Positions 8,920 through 16,822 of a stretch of 50,663 bases of DNA are shown here, piece by piece; the first letter of the stretch is position 1, and each line of letters opens with the position of its first letter. The stretch spans positions 1 through 50,663 of the forward strand of contig JAHHGU010000038.1 of assembly GCA_019359765.1 (NCBI GenBank). The letters run 5' to 3'. Below the pieces are notes generated by a model. It saw only the letters and a program-made list of their open reading frames with translations. It did not search any database and was not told the DNA's origin. The position numbers and the translations under genes are program-made. The stretch is from Aphanothece sp. CMT-3BRIN-NPC111 (GTDB taxonomy: Bacteria; Cyanobacteriota; Cyanobacteriia; Cyanobacteriales; JAHHGU01).

Positions 8920-8949
8920 TGAAGCGTAGCGAAACTAGGGGTAATTCAC
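8830..8949 (+). ncRNA. Candidate omega/re-RNA at the tnpB 3' end
   Basis: The 3' end of tnpB and the following bases fold into a hairpin GGGCTT-ggg-AAGCCC (8901-8915) enclosed by a longer stem TTACTCCT (8892-8899) with AGGGGTAA (8937-8944, one G-T pair). In characterised TnpB systems the guide RNA comes from exactly this position, and the guide is the flanking DNA after the right end. By that rule the guide here would begin at about 8950, in the last codons of the KaiC-like gene. The 5' limit is arbitrary. Confidence 0.45.
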
Positions 8950-11084
8950 TGTTCGCCGTAAAATCCTTCCTGTACTACCACTCCTTTACCGGGACGGATG
9001 GTGTAGGGGTAAGGGCGTGTATCAGCGTTAGTACCTCTAGATTTACGCATTTGGAGTACCCGAAAACCTTGTCCCGCCTGACCCATTTCACCCCAATTTG
9101 GGATATATACATCTAGAACTGCATCGTAACTGTTCAGCAGACTATACAGAAGACTTTCATTTAGGGTTTTGGGCAGAATAGTGTCAAACAATGCCACATC
9201 AAGTCGGCGCAGCAAGCGATTCTTGCGTTCTATAAATGTAATAAATTCCTCAGGCTCGTACTGAATGGCAAGTGGAGTCAGAGAATCTATAATCACCCGG
9301 CAAGGTTTGGGCATTTTCCGCAGGTGCCGCTCTATATCATAGAGAAAGCGCTCCATATCAGTAAGGTCGATGTACTCTTGGCTAGAAGCTGGATGTGTAT
9401 CTAAAATAGAAAGCTGTCGCGACTGGAAGTAGGACTCTATCCCTTCTCCAAAAATTTCCATTTGTTGACGTAGGAGATAACTTGGAGCTTCAGTAGCGAT
9501 ATAAAGTGCGCTTTCTCCCAGTTTCAGCCCCTCTATAGCAAATTGCTGGGCAAGTGTTGTCTTGCCTACTCCTTGTTCTCCTCGGATCAACCAAGCTGAA
9601 CCATAAGTAACCCCTGAAGGTGCGATCGCTCTCAAGGGAGAAAAAGCCAGCGGTGGCGGTATCGCCATTTCGTTGTCCTTCTGAGCAATGGGGGTCATAT
9701 ATAATACCTCCATCCCTCGCTCAGTAATTTCCATACGGTAGCGACCCTGCACATGATCCGCAGCACGCATCTTATAAACTTCTAGATAGCGTTTACGCTG
9801 AAGACCCATTACTTCCGTAGAAAGTACAATTGTGCCATCTACAACAGTTTCCTCCACACCAAAGCGAGAAACGCGATTAACTTCGCCTGCGGGTATGTTG
9901 GAGATTAAAAAACCTACTGCACCCGCCCGCTGCATTATAGTGGACAATTGGAATGTTTTTTCTCGTTGCACTCCTGATTCTTTTACTTTGTGCAAAAAGA
10001 CAGAAAATGAATCCATAACGAAGCGAGAAGGCTGAAAACTTTCCACCTCTTGCACCATTTTCTCTAAATGTTCCTCTACCCGGATCTCGGTTTGAGGAAT
10101 AAATATAATACGTAGCAGTCCCTTCGCTTCCAAGCCTTGAATATTCCAGCCAAAGCTTTTTGCCATGTTGCGTAGGCGATCGGGCGTTTCCTCAAAAGAA
10201 AATAAAAGTCCTTTCTCTCCCTGTTGAGCGCCATCAATTAAAAACTGCACGGCTAAAGTTGTCTTACCCGTTCCGGAGACACCTGAGAGCAAAATAGACC
10301 GCCCCCGAGGAATGCCACCTTGTAAAATTGCGTCTAGTCCAGTAATCCCCGTAGGCATTAACTCGCTTTCCCCTTCCAAGTCAGTCTCCCGACGCTGGAG
10401 CTTAGAGCCTAAAATCCGCACACCTTGCTCGTTGATTACAAAGGGGAACGGCACCATTTCCGTTGCTCGACCGCGTAGTTTATATACTTGTAGAAAACGA
10501 TGCTGTTCCCCTTCCTGTAAGGAAATATTTAGATAAAGAATACCATCGGCTACTGCAAACTCTGCGCCTTCGCCAATGTCTGCTCGGTCATACTCTCCTA
10601 ATAAAAACGTGGTACACCGAGCGCTGGCTAAACGCACTGAAAGGTCATAACAGAAGCGACGAAATTCACCAATTTGTGCAGACAAATCGCGAATAGCTTT
10701 AAAAGAATCAATAGCTAGAACCTGGGGCTGGTGTTTTTCTACTACGCCTAAAATGTAATCAGCTAATTCAGATAGGGAATGTTCCCGGATGAAAGGTCCA
10801 ATATCCTGATAAAGTACCTGCTCGCCAAAGGCATCTACATCAAAGAAGGTGAAGCACTGCATATAGCGCACCACCTTTAAAGTTGGTTCAGAGAGCGTAG
10901 TCAGGTAAAGAGCTTTAGCGTTACTGTTGTTACGAATATGGTTAAAGAGCATCTGCTGAACCATGATTGTCTTACCAGTCCCCGGTTGTCCAGCAACGAT
11001 ATTCAATGAATAAATAGGGATGCCTCCACCCATCACTGCATCTAAATTTGGTACCCCTGCGGGCATTAGTTTGATATTGCTCAT
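8946..11084 (-). CDS. KaiC-like ATPase with three RecA domains
   Basis: 712 aa with three consecutive KaiC/RadA-type domains, where clock KaiC has two. P-loops are GQPGTGKT (32-39), GVSGTGKT (268-275) and GEQGVGKT (502-509). The paired catalytic glutamates of KaiC are present only in domain 2 (FSFEETPDR); domains 1 and 3 keep a single Glu (LSEPT, ATEAPS). No ST phosphorylation pair is visible at the KaiC CII position; domain 2 has FGVEETVVDG there. It is therefore probably not the clock KaiC but a KaiC-family ATPase that relays signals; no kaiA or kaiB is nearby. ATG 11084 fits the family start. A 140-aa gene lies upstream in the same direction. The tnpB element abuts its stop codon. Confidence 0.9.
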   Translation of the reverse strand: MSNIKLMPAGVPNLDAVMGGGIPIYSLNIVAGQPGTGKTIMVQQMLFNHIRNNSNAKALYLTTLSEPTLKVVRYMQCFTFFDVDAFGEQVLYQDIGPFIREHSLSELADYILGVVEKHQPQVLAIDSFKAIRDLSAQIGEFRRFCYDLSVRLASARCTTFLLGEYDRADIGEGAEFAVADGILYLNISLQEGEQHRFLQVYKLRGRATEMVPFPFVINEQGVRILGSKLQRRETDLEGESELMPTGITGLDAILQGGIPRGRSILLSGVSGTGKTTLAVQFLIDGAQQGEKGLLFSFEETPDRLRNMAKSFGWNIQGLEAKGLLRIIFIPQTEIRVEEHLEKMVQEVESFQPSRFVMDSFSVFLHKVKESGVQREKTFQLSTIMQRAGAVGFLISNIPAGEVNRVSRFGVEETVVDGTIVLSTEVMGLQRKRYLEVYKMRAADHVQGRYRMEITERGMEVLYMTPIAQKDNEMAIPPPLAFSPLRAIAPSGVTYGSAWLIRGEQGVGKTTLAQQFAIEGLKLGESALYIATEAPSYLLRQQMEIFGEGIESYFQSRQLSILDTHPASSQEYIDLTDMERFLYDIERHLRKMPKPCRVIIDSLTPLAIQYEPEEFITFIERKNRLLRRLDVALFDTILPKTLNESLLYSLLNSYDAVLDVYIPNWGEMGQAGQGFRVLQMRKSRGTNADTRPYPYTIRPGKGVVVQEGFYGEQ

Positions 11085-11319
11085 AAAAATAACTCGGTAG
11101 TGGGGAAATTTCCCTCTTTTAAGTGGGGGATGAAATACGCCTCAGTCTTCACATTATTGGCGCTAAAGCGAGAATACTTGATGGGCATAAATCCACAGGG
11201 CAGTTACGTGAGCGAAGCGGACGCGGAGCGAATAAATCGAGTCAGGGGAAGAAATAGAAACTTAAGCCGTGAGTTTTATAAATCCCCTGCGTAATAACTC
11301 TAGGGGAGGATGTCAATAA
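11085..11319. other. Spacer between the KaiC-like gene and its upstream partner
   Basis: 235 bases that contain a decayed-looking plus-strand frame (11100-11294) and an IS605-like hairpin at 11281-11316. The frame has no homologue I recognise and may be a remnant of an IS 3' end. The minus-strand leader of the KaiC-like gene must lie here, but no promoter is obvious. Confidence 0.4.
11281..11316 (-). repeat. Solitary IS605-like end hairpin, terminator-like for the 140-aa gene
   Basis: Read on the minus strand, the sequence after the stop of the 140-aa gene is TTGACATCCTCCCCT, a 13-base loop, then AGGGGATTT. The same arrangement, TTGACACTCCCC with GGGGATTCTTT, follows dprA at 50551 and occurs at 16823. 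Ends of cyanobacterial IS200/IS605 elements carry this type of sequence. It lies 3 bases beyond the stop codon (11320-11322) and has the form of an intrinsic terminator. Confidence 0.55.
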
Positions 11320-11742
11320 TTAGGTTTGTTCCAGTTTTTCTTTAAACTGTTGCATTAGAGGTTCTACTTTTCGCAACAGGATGCCACCAGTTAAATCTAT
11401 CAGCAAAGTCATCACATTCTCAGTAAACGCCAACAACCCGGAGCGGATGGCACTGCTTTCCAAGGCATTGAGGGTCTTCTTAAGTCGCTCAAGGTCAATT
11501 CCACTGTTTTCTATATCAATTTCTTGCAAAATAAAATGGTCGCGACTGGTTTCTAATAGGGCGCTGCGAAAAACTGCGACTGTCGCTGTTTCACCAATCA
11601 GACCGATAAGGCGTTCCCACAGCCGCTCTAAAAGTTCGCCAAATATTTCTAAGGTTTGCTCTTTAGCCGCTAAAGCCATCTCTGCCCGGGCTTGGCTGAT
11701 TGCTGCTTCGTGGCGATCGTTATCCGTCGTGGGTTCTGTCAT
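11320..11742 (-). CDS. Conserved hypothetical protein, possible KaiC-like partner
   Basis: 140 aa, no signal peptide, mostly helical, probably cytosolic. The middle (ERLIGLIGETATVAVFRSAL) resembles a small family of unnamed bacterial proteins I have seen in signalling contexts, but I cannot name a domain. The region after it ends in a helix (VEPLMQQFKEKLEQ). It is transcribed towards the three-domain KaiC-like gene, 235 bases away on the same strand, suggesting a functional pair; an IS605-like hairpin now lies between them. ATG 11742 is the start; the preceding bases on the minus strand include GAAGGGTGGA, a plausible ribosome binding site. Confidence 0.7.
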   Translation of the reverse strand: MTEPTTDNDRHEAAISQARAEMALAAKEQTLEIFGELLERLWERLIGLIGETATVAVFRSALLETSRDHFILQEIDIENSGIDLERLKKTLNALESSAIRSGLLAFTENVMTLLIDLTGGILLRKVEPLMQQFKEKLEQT

Positions 11743-11819
11743 TCCACCCTTCTAATGGCTTATATGGGTCAGATGTAAACTATCAAGCTATGCCTGTCAA
11801 GCTGGCTAGGTATTCTTTG

Positions 11820-11956
11820 ATATCATGTCCGGTTGTAAGGTTACGAATTTTAGGTTGGGTTGCACTGCGTTTAACCCAACGCCAAGCTGATCAATGTTGA
11901 GTGTCGTACCTCAACTCCACCTAGGCATATCTTAAGTGCTGAAGCGGACATGATAT
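11820..11956. mobile_element. MITE-like element with 11-bp terminal inverted repeats
   Basis: ATATCATGTCC at 11820-11830 is exactly inverted at 11946-11956. Between them are two hairpins, GTTGGGTT/AACCCAAC and GTTGAG/CTCAAC, and no ORF. The 137-base non-coding structured element fits a miniature inverted-repeat element. Near-identical ends occur alone at 16728-16743 (ATATCATGTTCGGTTG) and 7610-7620. Confidence 0.5.
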
Positions 11957-12080
11957 GAGAACTAATTTAGCTGGCGCTAATTTGAACTCACCGCGCTTGA
12001 CCTTACTAGCTTCTAGCATAGCAATACCGCTCAGGGAGACAAGAAAGAAGGAAGGCTCTTGATTTAGCTAGCATATAGCC

Positions 12081-13148
12081 ATGCGCTACTCACTATTAAG
12101 TCGGTTTCGAGGCACAGTACTAGGGGCGGCATTGGGGGAAAATTATGGTTTCCAGTACAAACCACTAACGAGGTTGGGTGTAGAACTTGAAACAAATGTA
12201 GGCGTAGATACCCATGCCTGCCCTGGCAATCAGATGGCAATATGTGCCGAGAGCTTAATTCGCTATGGCAGAATTAATGTAGAAGATTTGGTGCATCAGC
12301 TCAGTCTTTTACAGCAGCCTCTTCTCTCATCTAAAAATGGTGCTGCTAGTTGCAGTGAGATTGCCGTTGCCACACTGCCAGTGGCGCTGTTTTTTCACGA
12401 AAGTAAAGTAATACTGCGAGAACAGTTAATGCTGGCGTCGGCTACTTGGTTGCAAGCTAACCAAAAACAAAAAGGGTCTCAAGCGTCCGACTTTCAGCCG
12501 AGGAAAACAAAAGAATTAATTCAAGATTGCCAGCCTTTAACTTTCAGTGGTGGGGACAATCCAAAATCCAAAATCCAAAATCCAAAATCGCATGACTATA
12601 CTGTGGTGGGAGGGTTAGCTGTGGGATATGCGATCGCTCAAGCCCTCACCGAAAAGCTTAATCCCGCTACCTTGATTGAACAAACTATTGCCTATTTACA
12701 TGATTCCCAGGCACCTCTAGTGCAGCAACTAGCTCAAGTCCAAACTTTGTTAAAGCAGGGTGCAACTTTAGAAATGGCTCTCATGCACCTGTGTCGGGAT
12801 ACTCAGCAGAGGAACCCGTGTACCCCCATTGCCTTGGCATTTTACTGCTTCCTCAGTACCCCAGAAGATTTCCGCCTCTCTGTCACTCGTGCTATCCGGA
12901 CAGGTTACCAACCCCAAATTACTGCTGCCCTAACTGGGGCATTATCAGGCGTCTATAACAGTCTTACAGGCATTCCCCTGGAATGGCGTCTTTCTTTCAA
13001 CCGCAGCGATAGCAGCAAGATGCTACAACTAGCAGACAGCCTGCTTGCGGTTTGGTCTGGTGTTTACGATCCCTCAACAGCTGAACCCTGCCCTTTGGTT
13101 GCTGTGGCAGCACCTAACGTGATGCAGCGGCGTCATACTGGGCTTTGA
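12081..13148 (+). CDS. ADP-ribosylglycohydrolase-like protein, probably inactive
   Basis: 355 aa. The N-terminal FRGTVLGAALGENYG and the C-terminal ALTGALSGVYNSLTGIPLEW are the fold signatures of the DraG/ADP-ribosylglycohydrolase family. The metal-binding motifs are replaced: the usual TDDT before QMA is PGN here (ACPGNQMAI), the usual GD in the first helix is GE, and the DTD before the C-terminal helix is absent (YQPQITAALTG). So it looks like a non-catalytic homologue. Residues about 160-170 (NPKSKIQNPKS) are encoded by a heptanucleotide repeat that has expanded in frame between two conserved segments. It precedes the PgpH-type gene by 131 bases on the same strand. Confidence 0.8.
   Translation: MRYSLLSRFRGTVLGAALGENYGFQYKPLTRLGVELETNVGVDTHACPGNQMAICAESLIRYGRINVEDLVHQLSLLQQPLLSSKNGAASCSEIAVATLPVALFFHESKVILREQLMLASATWLQANQKQKGSQASDFQPRKTKELIQDCQPLTFSGGDNPKSKIQNPKSHDYTVVGGLAVGYAIAQALTEKLNPATLIEQTIAYLHDSQAPLVQQLAQVQTLLKQGATLEMALMHLCRDTQQRNPCTPIALAFYCFLSTPEDFRLSVTRAIRTGYQPQITAALTGALSGVYNSLTGIPLEWRLSFNRSDSSKMLQLADSLLAVWSGVYDPSTAEPCPLVAVAAPNVMQRRHTGL
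12561..12588. repeat. In-frame heptanucleotide repeat (CCAAAAT)4
   Basis: Four perfect CCAAAAT units inside the ADP-ribosylglycohydrolase-like gene. Seven-base units shift reading phase each time; the four units add 28 bases and the frame stays open, giving a low-complexity Asn/Pro/Lys/Ser linker. The same unit is intergenic at 3399 and 28246. Confidence 0.8.
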
Positions 13149-13279
13149 TCCCCAGGATAGATGCTAAACCAAATTCTTAAAACGAAATTTAATCTTTAAC
13201 AAGTAAGATATTTTCGCTTAAGATAGCCTCCTTTTCGCTTCCACCGCTTTACTCGCCTGCAAGGGTAGTCTTTTTTTTT

Positions 13280-15754
13280 ATGAACACGCTTCAGTTATTA
13301 AGGCAGCAGCTTGAGCAATGGCGAGGAAGCTACCCACTGAGATCGCGGCCGTTGGCATCAAGGGTGCCTGAATTGCCTGCTGCGGTTCCACTAGCTGGGG
13401 ACGACACACAAGGCACTGCTACAAGGGCGCGACAACACGGTAAGCGAAAAAACCCTTCCCCAGTAATGTTGGTGGTGGCTGTAGTATCTCTCAGCAGTGT
13501 TACGGGTCACCGCTTCTACAATCAACCGCAGCTATATGTGGGTGCAAAGGCACCTGAGACGATCCGGGCACCTTTCGACGCCAGAGTGGAGGACACCAAA
13601 GCTACGCAAGAAAAACGCCAAGCAGCCCTGACCGGGTTTGTACCCGTGTTGATGTTTGATCGCGCGGTTACTCAAAAAATATATCAGGATCTGCAAAAAT
13701 CTCTCGCTCAGGCCCAGGAAGTGCGATCGCTTGCTGGTTCTTTTCCCTTTATTAATACTTCCGTTTTGTCTTATTCTAGCCAGCTGTATCTACGTCAGGC
13801 TGAAGAATGGGAATTACGAGCCGTTTTAGCAGCAGTAGAAAGTACCACAGAAATTAACCAAACTAATACTGGATTTTCCCTGCCGGATGTCGCTAGTAAA
13901 CCATTAAATCCCTCTTTCGCCCAGACCGTTACTGAACTTCAATCCTACCGTCGCCTCAATTCCCCTCAAGCATTCTTCGCCCTCACCAAAATTATTTCTC
14001 AAGCACGTCAGCGTTACGCCAGTACTTTGGCAAAACTATCACCACAGCAAGATGAAAAGGGCATCGCTTATCATCCCTCCCTGCTTGGCCTGTCAGATAA
14101 GGCTTGGAAGCAGACGCAAACCGGAATTCCTCAGGCGGCTAGACGTATTCTTACTCAAGGCATCCCTTCAGGGCTACCTCCGGGCATCTTAAAGGAAGCA
14201 GTAAAGATACAGATGAGTTCGTTAGTTCCTGCGGAGGCAGAACCTCTGGGGACTCAGATATTATTGGACGTCTTGCGACCCAACTTAATAGAAGACAAAG
14301 AACAAACCAAACAGCAAGCAGAACAGGCGGCGCAAGCGGTGAAACCGGAGATGATCGCGGTGCGGAAGGGAGAAGTAATTGTCCAGGCGGGTGAGGCGAT
14401 CTCTCAGGCAGATTTTGTGCTGCTGGATAATTTTGGTTTAAGCAGACGGAGCATCAACTGGCTGCGTTTGATAGGATTTGGCGGTATCGTCACGGGTACC
14501 GTGGGCATTTTTTGGCTGGTAGAAAGGCGAGTCTATAAAATTAGGGCGGGGCAAATCCCACCCCTAAGACAGCGGGACTACTTTTTGGTATTGCTACTCA
14601 CTCTGACTACGCCGCTTTTGGGAACTTTGGGCGCTAACTATACAAATTTGCCAGCGATTGGTTGGTTAGTGGGCAGCTTTTACGGCCCTGTTTTGGGTAT
14701 CACCGTTGTTGGTTTGCTCACCGGGTTAACGACCAGTAGTATAGCTGGTTGCTGTTATTTGCTGGCTGGTGCTGCTGGTGGAATAGTGGCGGCGATGATG
14801 GCTGGACGAATGCGATCGCGCGAAGAACTAGCTTTACTTGGTGGTGGGGTGGGGTTAACTCAGGGGGTTGTCTACCTGATTCTAAATCTAACTATCGGTG
14901 CGGCTACAGGTTCAATCGGTTACACCTTACTTAAAGATGCTGCTGTATACGGTTTTTCCGGTTTAGCTTGGAGTATTGTGGCGCTGGGCATATCGCCTTA
15001 TTTGGAACATTTGTTTGACTTGGTGACGCCCATCCGCTTAGCGGAACTTGCTAACCCAAACCGACCCTTGCTGAAGCGACTAGCCGCTGAAACTCCTGGT
15101 ACTTTCCAACACACTTTGTTTGTTGCCAACTTAGCAGCAGCGGCAGCACAGAAACTGGGTTGCAATGTAGAACTCGTCAGAGCGGGTACATTGTATCACG
15201 ATCTTGGCAAAATGCACGATCCATTGGGATTTATTGAAAATCAGATGGGAGGTCCTAACAAGCACGACGAAATTAACGATCCCTGGAAGAGCGCCGAAAT
15301 TATCAAAAAGCACGTCACGGAAGGGCTAGTAATGGCTCGCAAGCACCGATTGCCCAAAGCAATTCAGGCGTTTATTCCCGAACACCAGGGAACTATACTG
15401 ATTGCCTATTTTTATCACCAGGCGAAGCAGTTAGCTGAGAAAGACCCTACTATATCTGTGCAGGATGAAGATTTTCGTTACAATGGCCCCATTCCTCAGT
15501 CACGGGAAACGGCGATTGTGATGCTGGCAGATGCTTGTGAGGCGGCTTTGCGATCGCTCAAAGACGTTACCCCAGAAGTCGCCCTCTCCACTATTAATAA
15601 AATCTTCCGCGCCCGCTGGCAAGATAACCAGTTGGTGGATTCAGGACTAACACGGGAAGAGTTATCAAGGATTGCCGAGATATTTGTGCAAGTTTGGCAA
15701 CAAAGCAATCACCAACGTATTGCTTATCCCAAAGCTGCAATATCTGCTAAATAG
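13280..15754 (+). CDS. 7TM-HD phosphodiesterase, PgpH-like
   Basis: 824-aa inner-membrane protein: a short cytosolic N-terminus, one TM segment (about 58-78), an extracytoplasmic 7TMR-HDED domain (about 95-385), a multi-TM bundle (about 390-595) and a cytosolic HD domain. The HD motif is H640-D641 in LYHDLGKM, with further ligands in HVTEGLVMARKH and FIPEHQGT. The family (PgpH) hydrolyses cyclic di-AMP to pApA, so a role in c-di-AMP and potassium/osmotic control is inferred. ATG 13280 follows a run of nine or more T residues and no clear Shine-Dalgarno. The next gene starts 11 bases after its stop. Confidence 0.92.
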   Translation: MNTLQLLRQQLEQWRGSYPLRSRPLASRVPELPAAVPLAGDDTQGTATRARQHGKRKNPSPVMLVVAVVSLSSVTGHRFYNQPQLYVGAKAPETIRAPFDARVEDTKATQEKRQAALTGFVPVLMFDRAVTQKIYQDLQKSLAQAQEVRSLAGSFPFINTSVLSYSSQLYLRQAEEWELRAVLAAVESTTEINQTNTGFSLPDVASKPLNPSFAQTVTELQSYRRLNSPQAFFALTKIISQARQRYASTLAKLSPQQDEKGIAYHPSLLGLSDKAWKQTQTGIPQAARRILTQGIPSGLPPGILKEAVKIQMSSLVPAEAEPLGTQILLDVLRPNLIEDKEQTKQQAEQAAQAVKPEMIAVRKGEVIVQAGEAISQADFVLLDNFGLSRRSINWLRLIGFGGIVTGTVGIFWLVERRVYKIRAGQIPPLRQRDYFLVLLLTLTTPLLGTLGANYTNLPAIGWLVGSFYGPVLGITVVGLLTGLTTSSIAGCCYLLAGAAGGIVAAMMAGRMRSREELALLGGGVGLTQGVVYLILNLTIGAATGSIGYTLLKDAAVYGFSGLAWSIVALGISPYLEHLFDLVTPIRLAELANPNRPLLKRLAAETPGTFQHTLFVANLAAAAAQKLGCNVELVRAGTLYHDLGKMHDPLGFIENQMGGPNKHDEINDPWKSAEIIKKHVTEGLVMARKHRLPKAIQAFIPEHQGTILIAYFYHQAKQLAEKDPTISVQDEDFRYNGPIPQSRETAIVMLADACEAALRSLKDVTPEVALSTINKIFRARWQDNQLVDSGLTREELSRIAEIFVQVWQQSNHQRIAYPKAAISAK

Positions 15755-15765
15755 GTTTACAAGCT

Positions 15766-16656
15766 ATGGCATTCATCAAAGTTGGAGATACCGTCATCAA
15801 TACCAGCCACATTGCTATTGTCGATCTGAACCGTATTTCGGCAGATGGTATTAGCTGTGTTGTTATCGTGATGGCGGCTACAGAAGGATTGTTCCAAGTT
15901 GACAAAGGTGATTGGAAATCAAAAGAATATTGGTTTAGTGGCGAGGAAGCTGAGAAGTTACGCACCTATTTCAGTGACTCCAACTATACAATCGACTTAT
16001 TACAACCACCTCCTCGTAGGGAACCGGTGGATATTTGGGAATCACCTTCGCCCTCTTTCCGTCCACGAAGACAAGGACGACATCCGAGAGAACCGCAACG
16101 GATAGAAACACTAGCTCAGCAACGACCTTCGTCTGATTTTGGAAATTATACAGAAACAGCCCTCAAGGTAATCATGCTGGCACAGCAGGAATCACGCCGC
16201 CTTGGGCATTCTTATATTGGAACAGAGCAAATTCTTTTAGGTTTACTTGGAGAAGGACTTGGTGTTGCGGCACAAGTCTTGAACTCCCTGGGTGCCAACC
16301 TCACGGATGCTCGGATTGAAGTTGAAAAAATAATCGGCTTTGGTTCTGGAGTTGGATCGAACCCAATTATAAGATTTATTCCCAGATCTATACGCTCTCT
16401 TCTGGCAAAAATAAACAGTTTAGAGCCTAGAGGTGGAGATGAAGCGATTACCACATTATTTACACCTCGAGCAAAGCTTGCTCTAGAATTTACCGCAGAA
16501 GAAGCTTCTCAACTTGGATCTAACTTTATCGACACTGAACATTTGCTGTTAGGACTTCTCCGACAACAAGAAAATGTAGCTGTAAGGGTATTGGAAAACT
16601 TGGGAGTCGATCTTTTACAAGTCCGGACTGAAGTTCTTCGTAGACTAAATGAATAG
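15766..16656 (+). CDS. Clp N-domain protein without ATPase
   Basis: 296 aa. Residues 1-80 (MAFIKVGDTVINTSHIAIVD onward) form a small domain of a kind seen at the N-terminus of other cyanobacterial proteins. After a proline/arginine linker come two Clp_N repeats (about 128-190 and 225-295), close to ClpC: ALKVIMLAQQESRRLGHSYI, then IGTEQILLGLLGEG, and in the second FIDTEHLLLGLLRQQ. No Walker motifs follow, so it cannot unfold proteins itself; it may act as an adaptor or decoy for ClpC partners. It begins 11 bases after the PgpH-like gene, so both are probably in one transcript. A decayed copy of its last repeat follows it. Confidence 0.88.
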   Translation: MAFIKVGDTVINTSHIAIVDLNRISADGISCVVIVMAATEGLFQVDKGDWKSKEYWFSGEEAEKLRTYFSDSNYTIDLLQPPPRREPVDIWESPSPSFRPRRQGRHPREPQRIETLAQQRPSSDFGNYTETALKVIMLAQQESRRLGHSYIGTEQILLGLLGEGLGVAAQVLNSLGANLTDARIEVEKIIGFGSGVGSNPIIRFIPRSIRSLLAKINSLEPRGGDEAITTLFTPRAKLALEFTAEEASQLGSNFIDTEHLLLGLLRQQENVAVRVLENLGVDLLQVRTEVLRRLNE

Positions 16657-16707
16657 TGCCCAATAAGTAGGTGGGCAATAAACAGAACTAACTGTGGAGG
16701 CGGTTAG

Positions 16708-16822
16708 TGGTTAAGCTTTCTTGTTTCATATCATGTTCGGTTGCTGTTAGGGCTTCTCCAACGGCCAGAAAGTGTAACTGCAAGGGTATTGGAAAAATTT
16801 CAGCAACTTATATCTGTGAAGG
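16708..16822 (+). pseudogene. Decayed partial copy of the second Clp_N repeat
   Basis: In the same phase as the upstream gene but beyond its stop and a further stop, the translation includes LLLGLLQRPESVTARVLEK, matching LLLGLLRQQENVAVRVLEN of the intact gene. At DNA level TTGCTGTTAGG is shared (16741 versus 16543), and AAGGGTATTGGAAAA follows in both. The copy starts right after a MITE-like end (16728-16743) and is cut by an IS605-like hairpin at 16823. There is no start codon. Confidence 0.75.

Larger units (their letters stand above)
7615..8949 (+). mobile_element. IS200/IS605-type element carrying tnpB only
   Basis: Contains an intact tnpB and no tnpA transposase, as in the IS1341-like group. 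The left part (7632-7729) has three hairpins. The right part after and around the tnpB stop has a hairpin and a long-range stem and ends at about GGGGTAATTCAC (8939-8949). Boundaries are estimated. The right end overlaps the stop codon (8946-8948) of the convergent KaiC-like gene. TGTTCGCCG occurs at 7615-7623 and again at 8950-8958, just past the right end. Confidence 0.7.

Noticed and set aside
8946..11084. Clock protein KaiC
   Set aside because: Three domains instead of two, no phosphosite pair, no kaiA or kaiB beside it.
11100..11294. 64-codon plus-strand frame between the KaiC-like gene and the 140-aa gene
   Set aside because: Lies opposite two minus-strand genes and ends in an IS605-like hairpin; at most a degraded element remnant.
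12561..12588. Possible CRISPR-like repeat
   Set aside because: Units are 7 bases with no spacers; this is a tandem heptad repeat.
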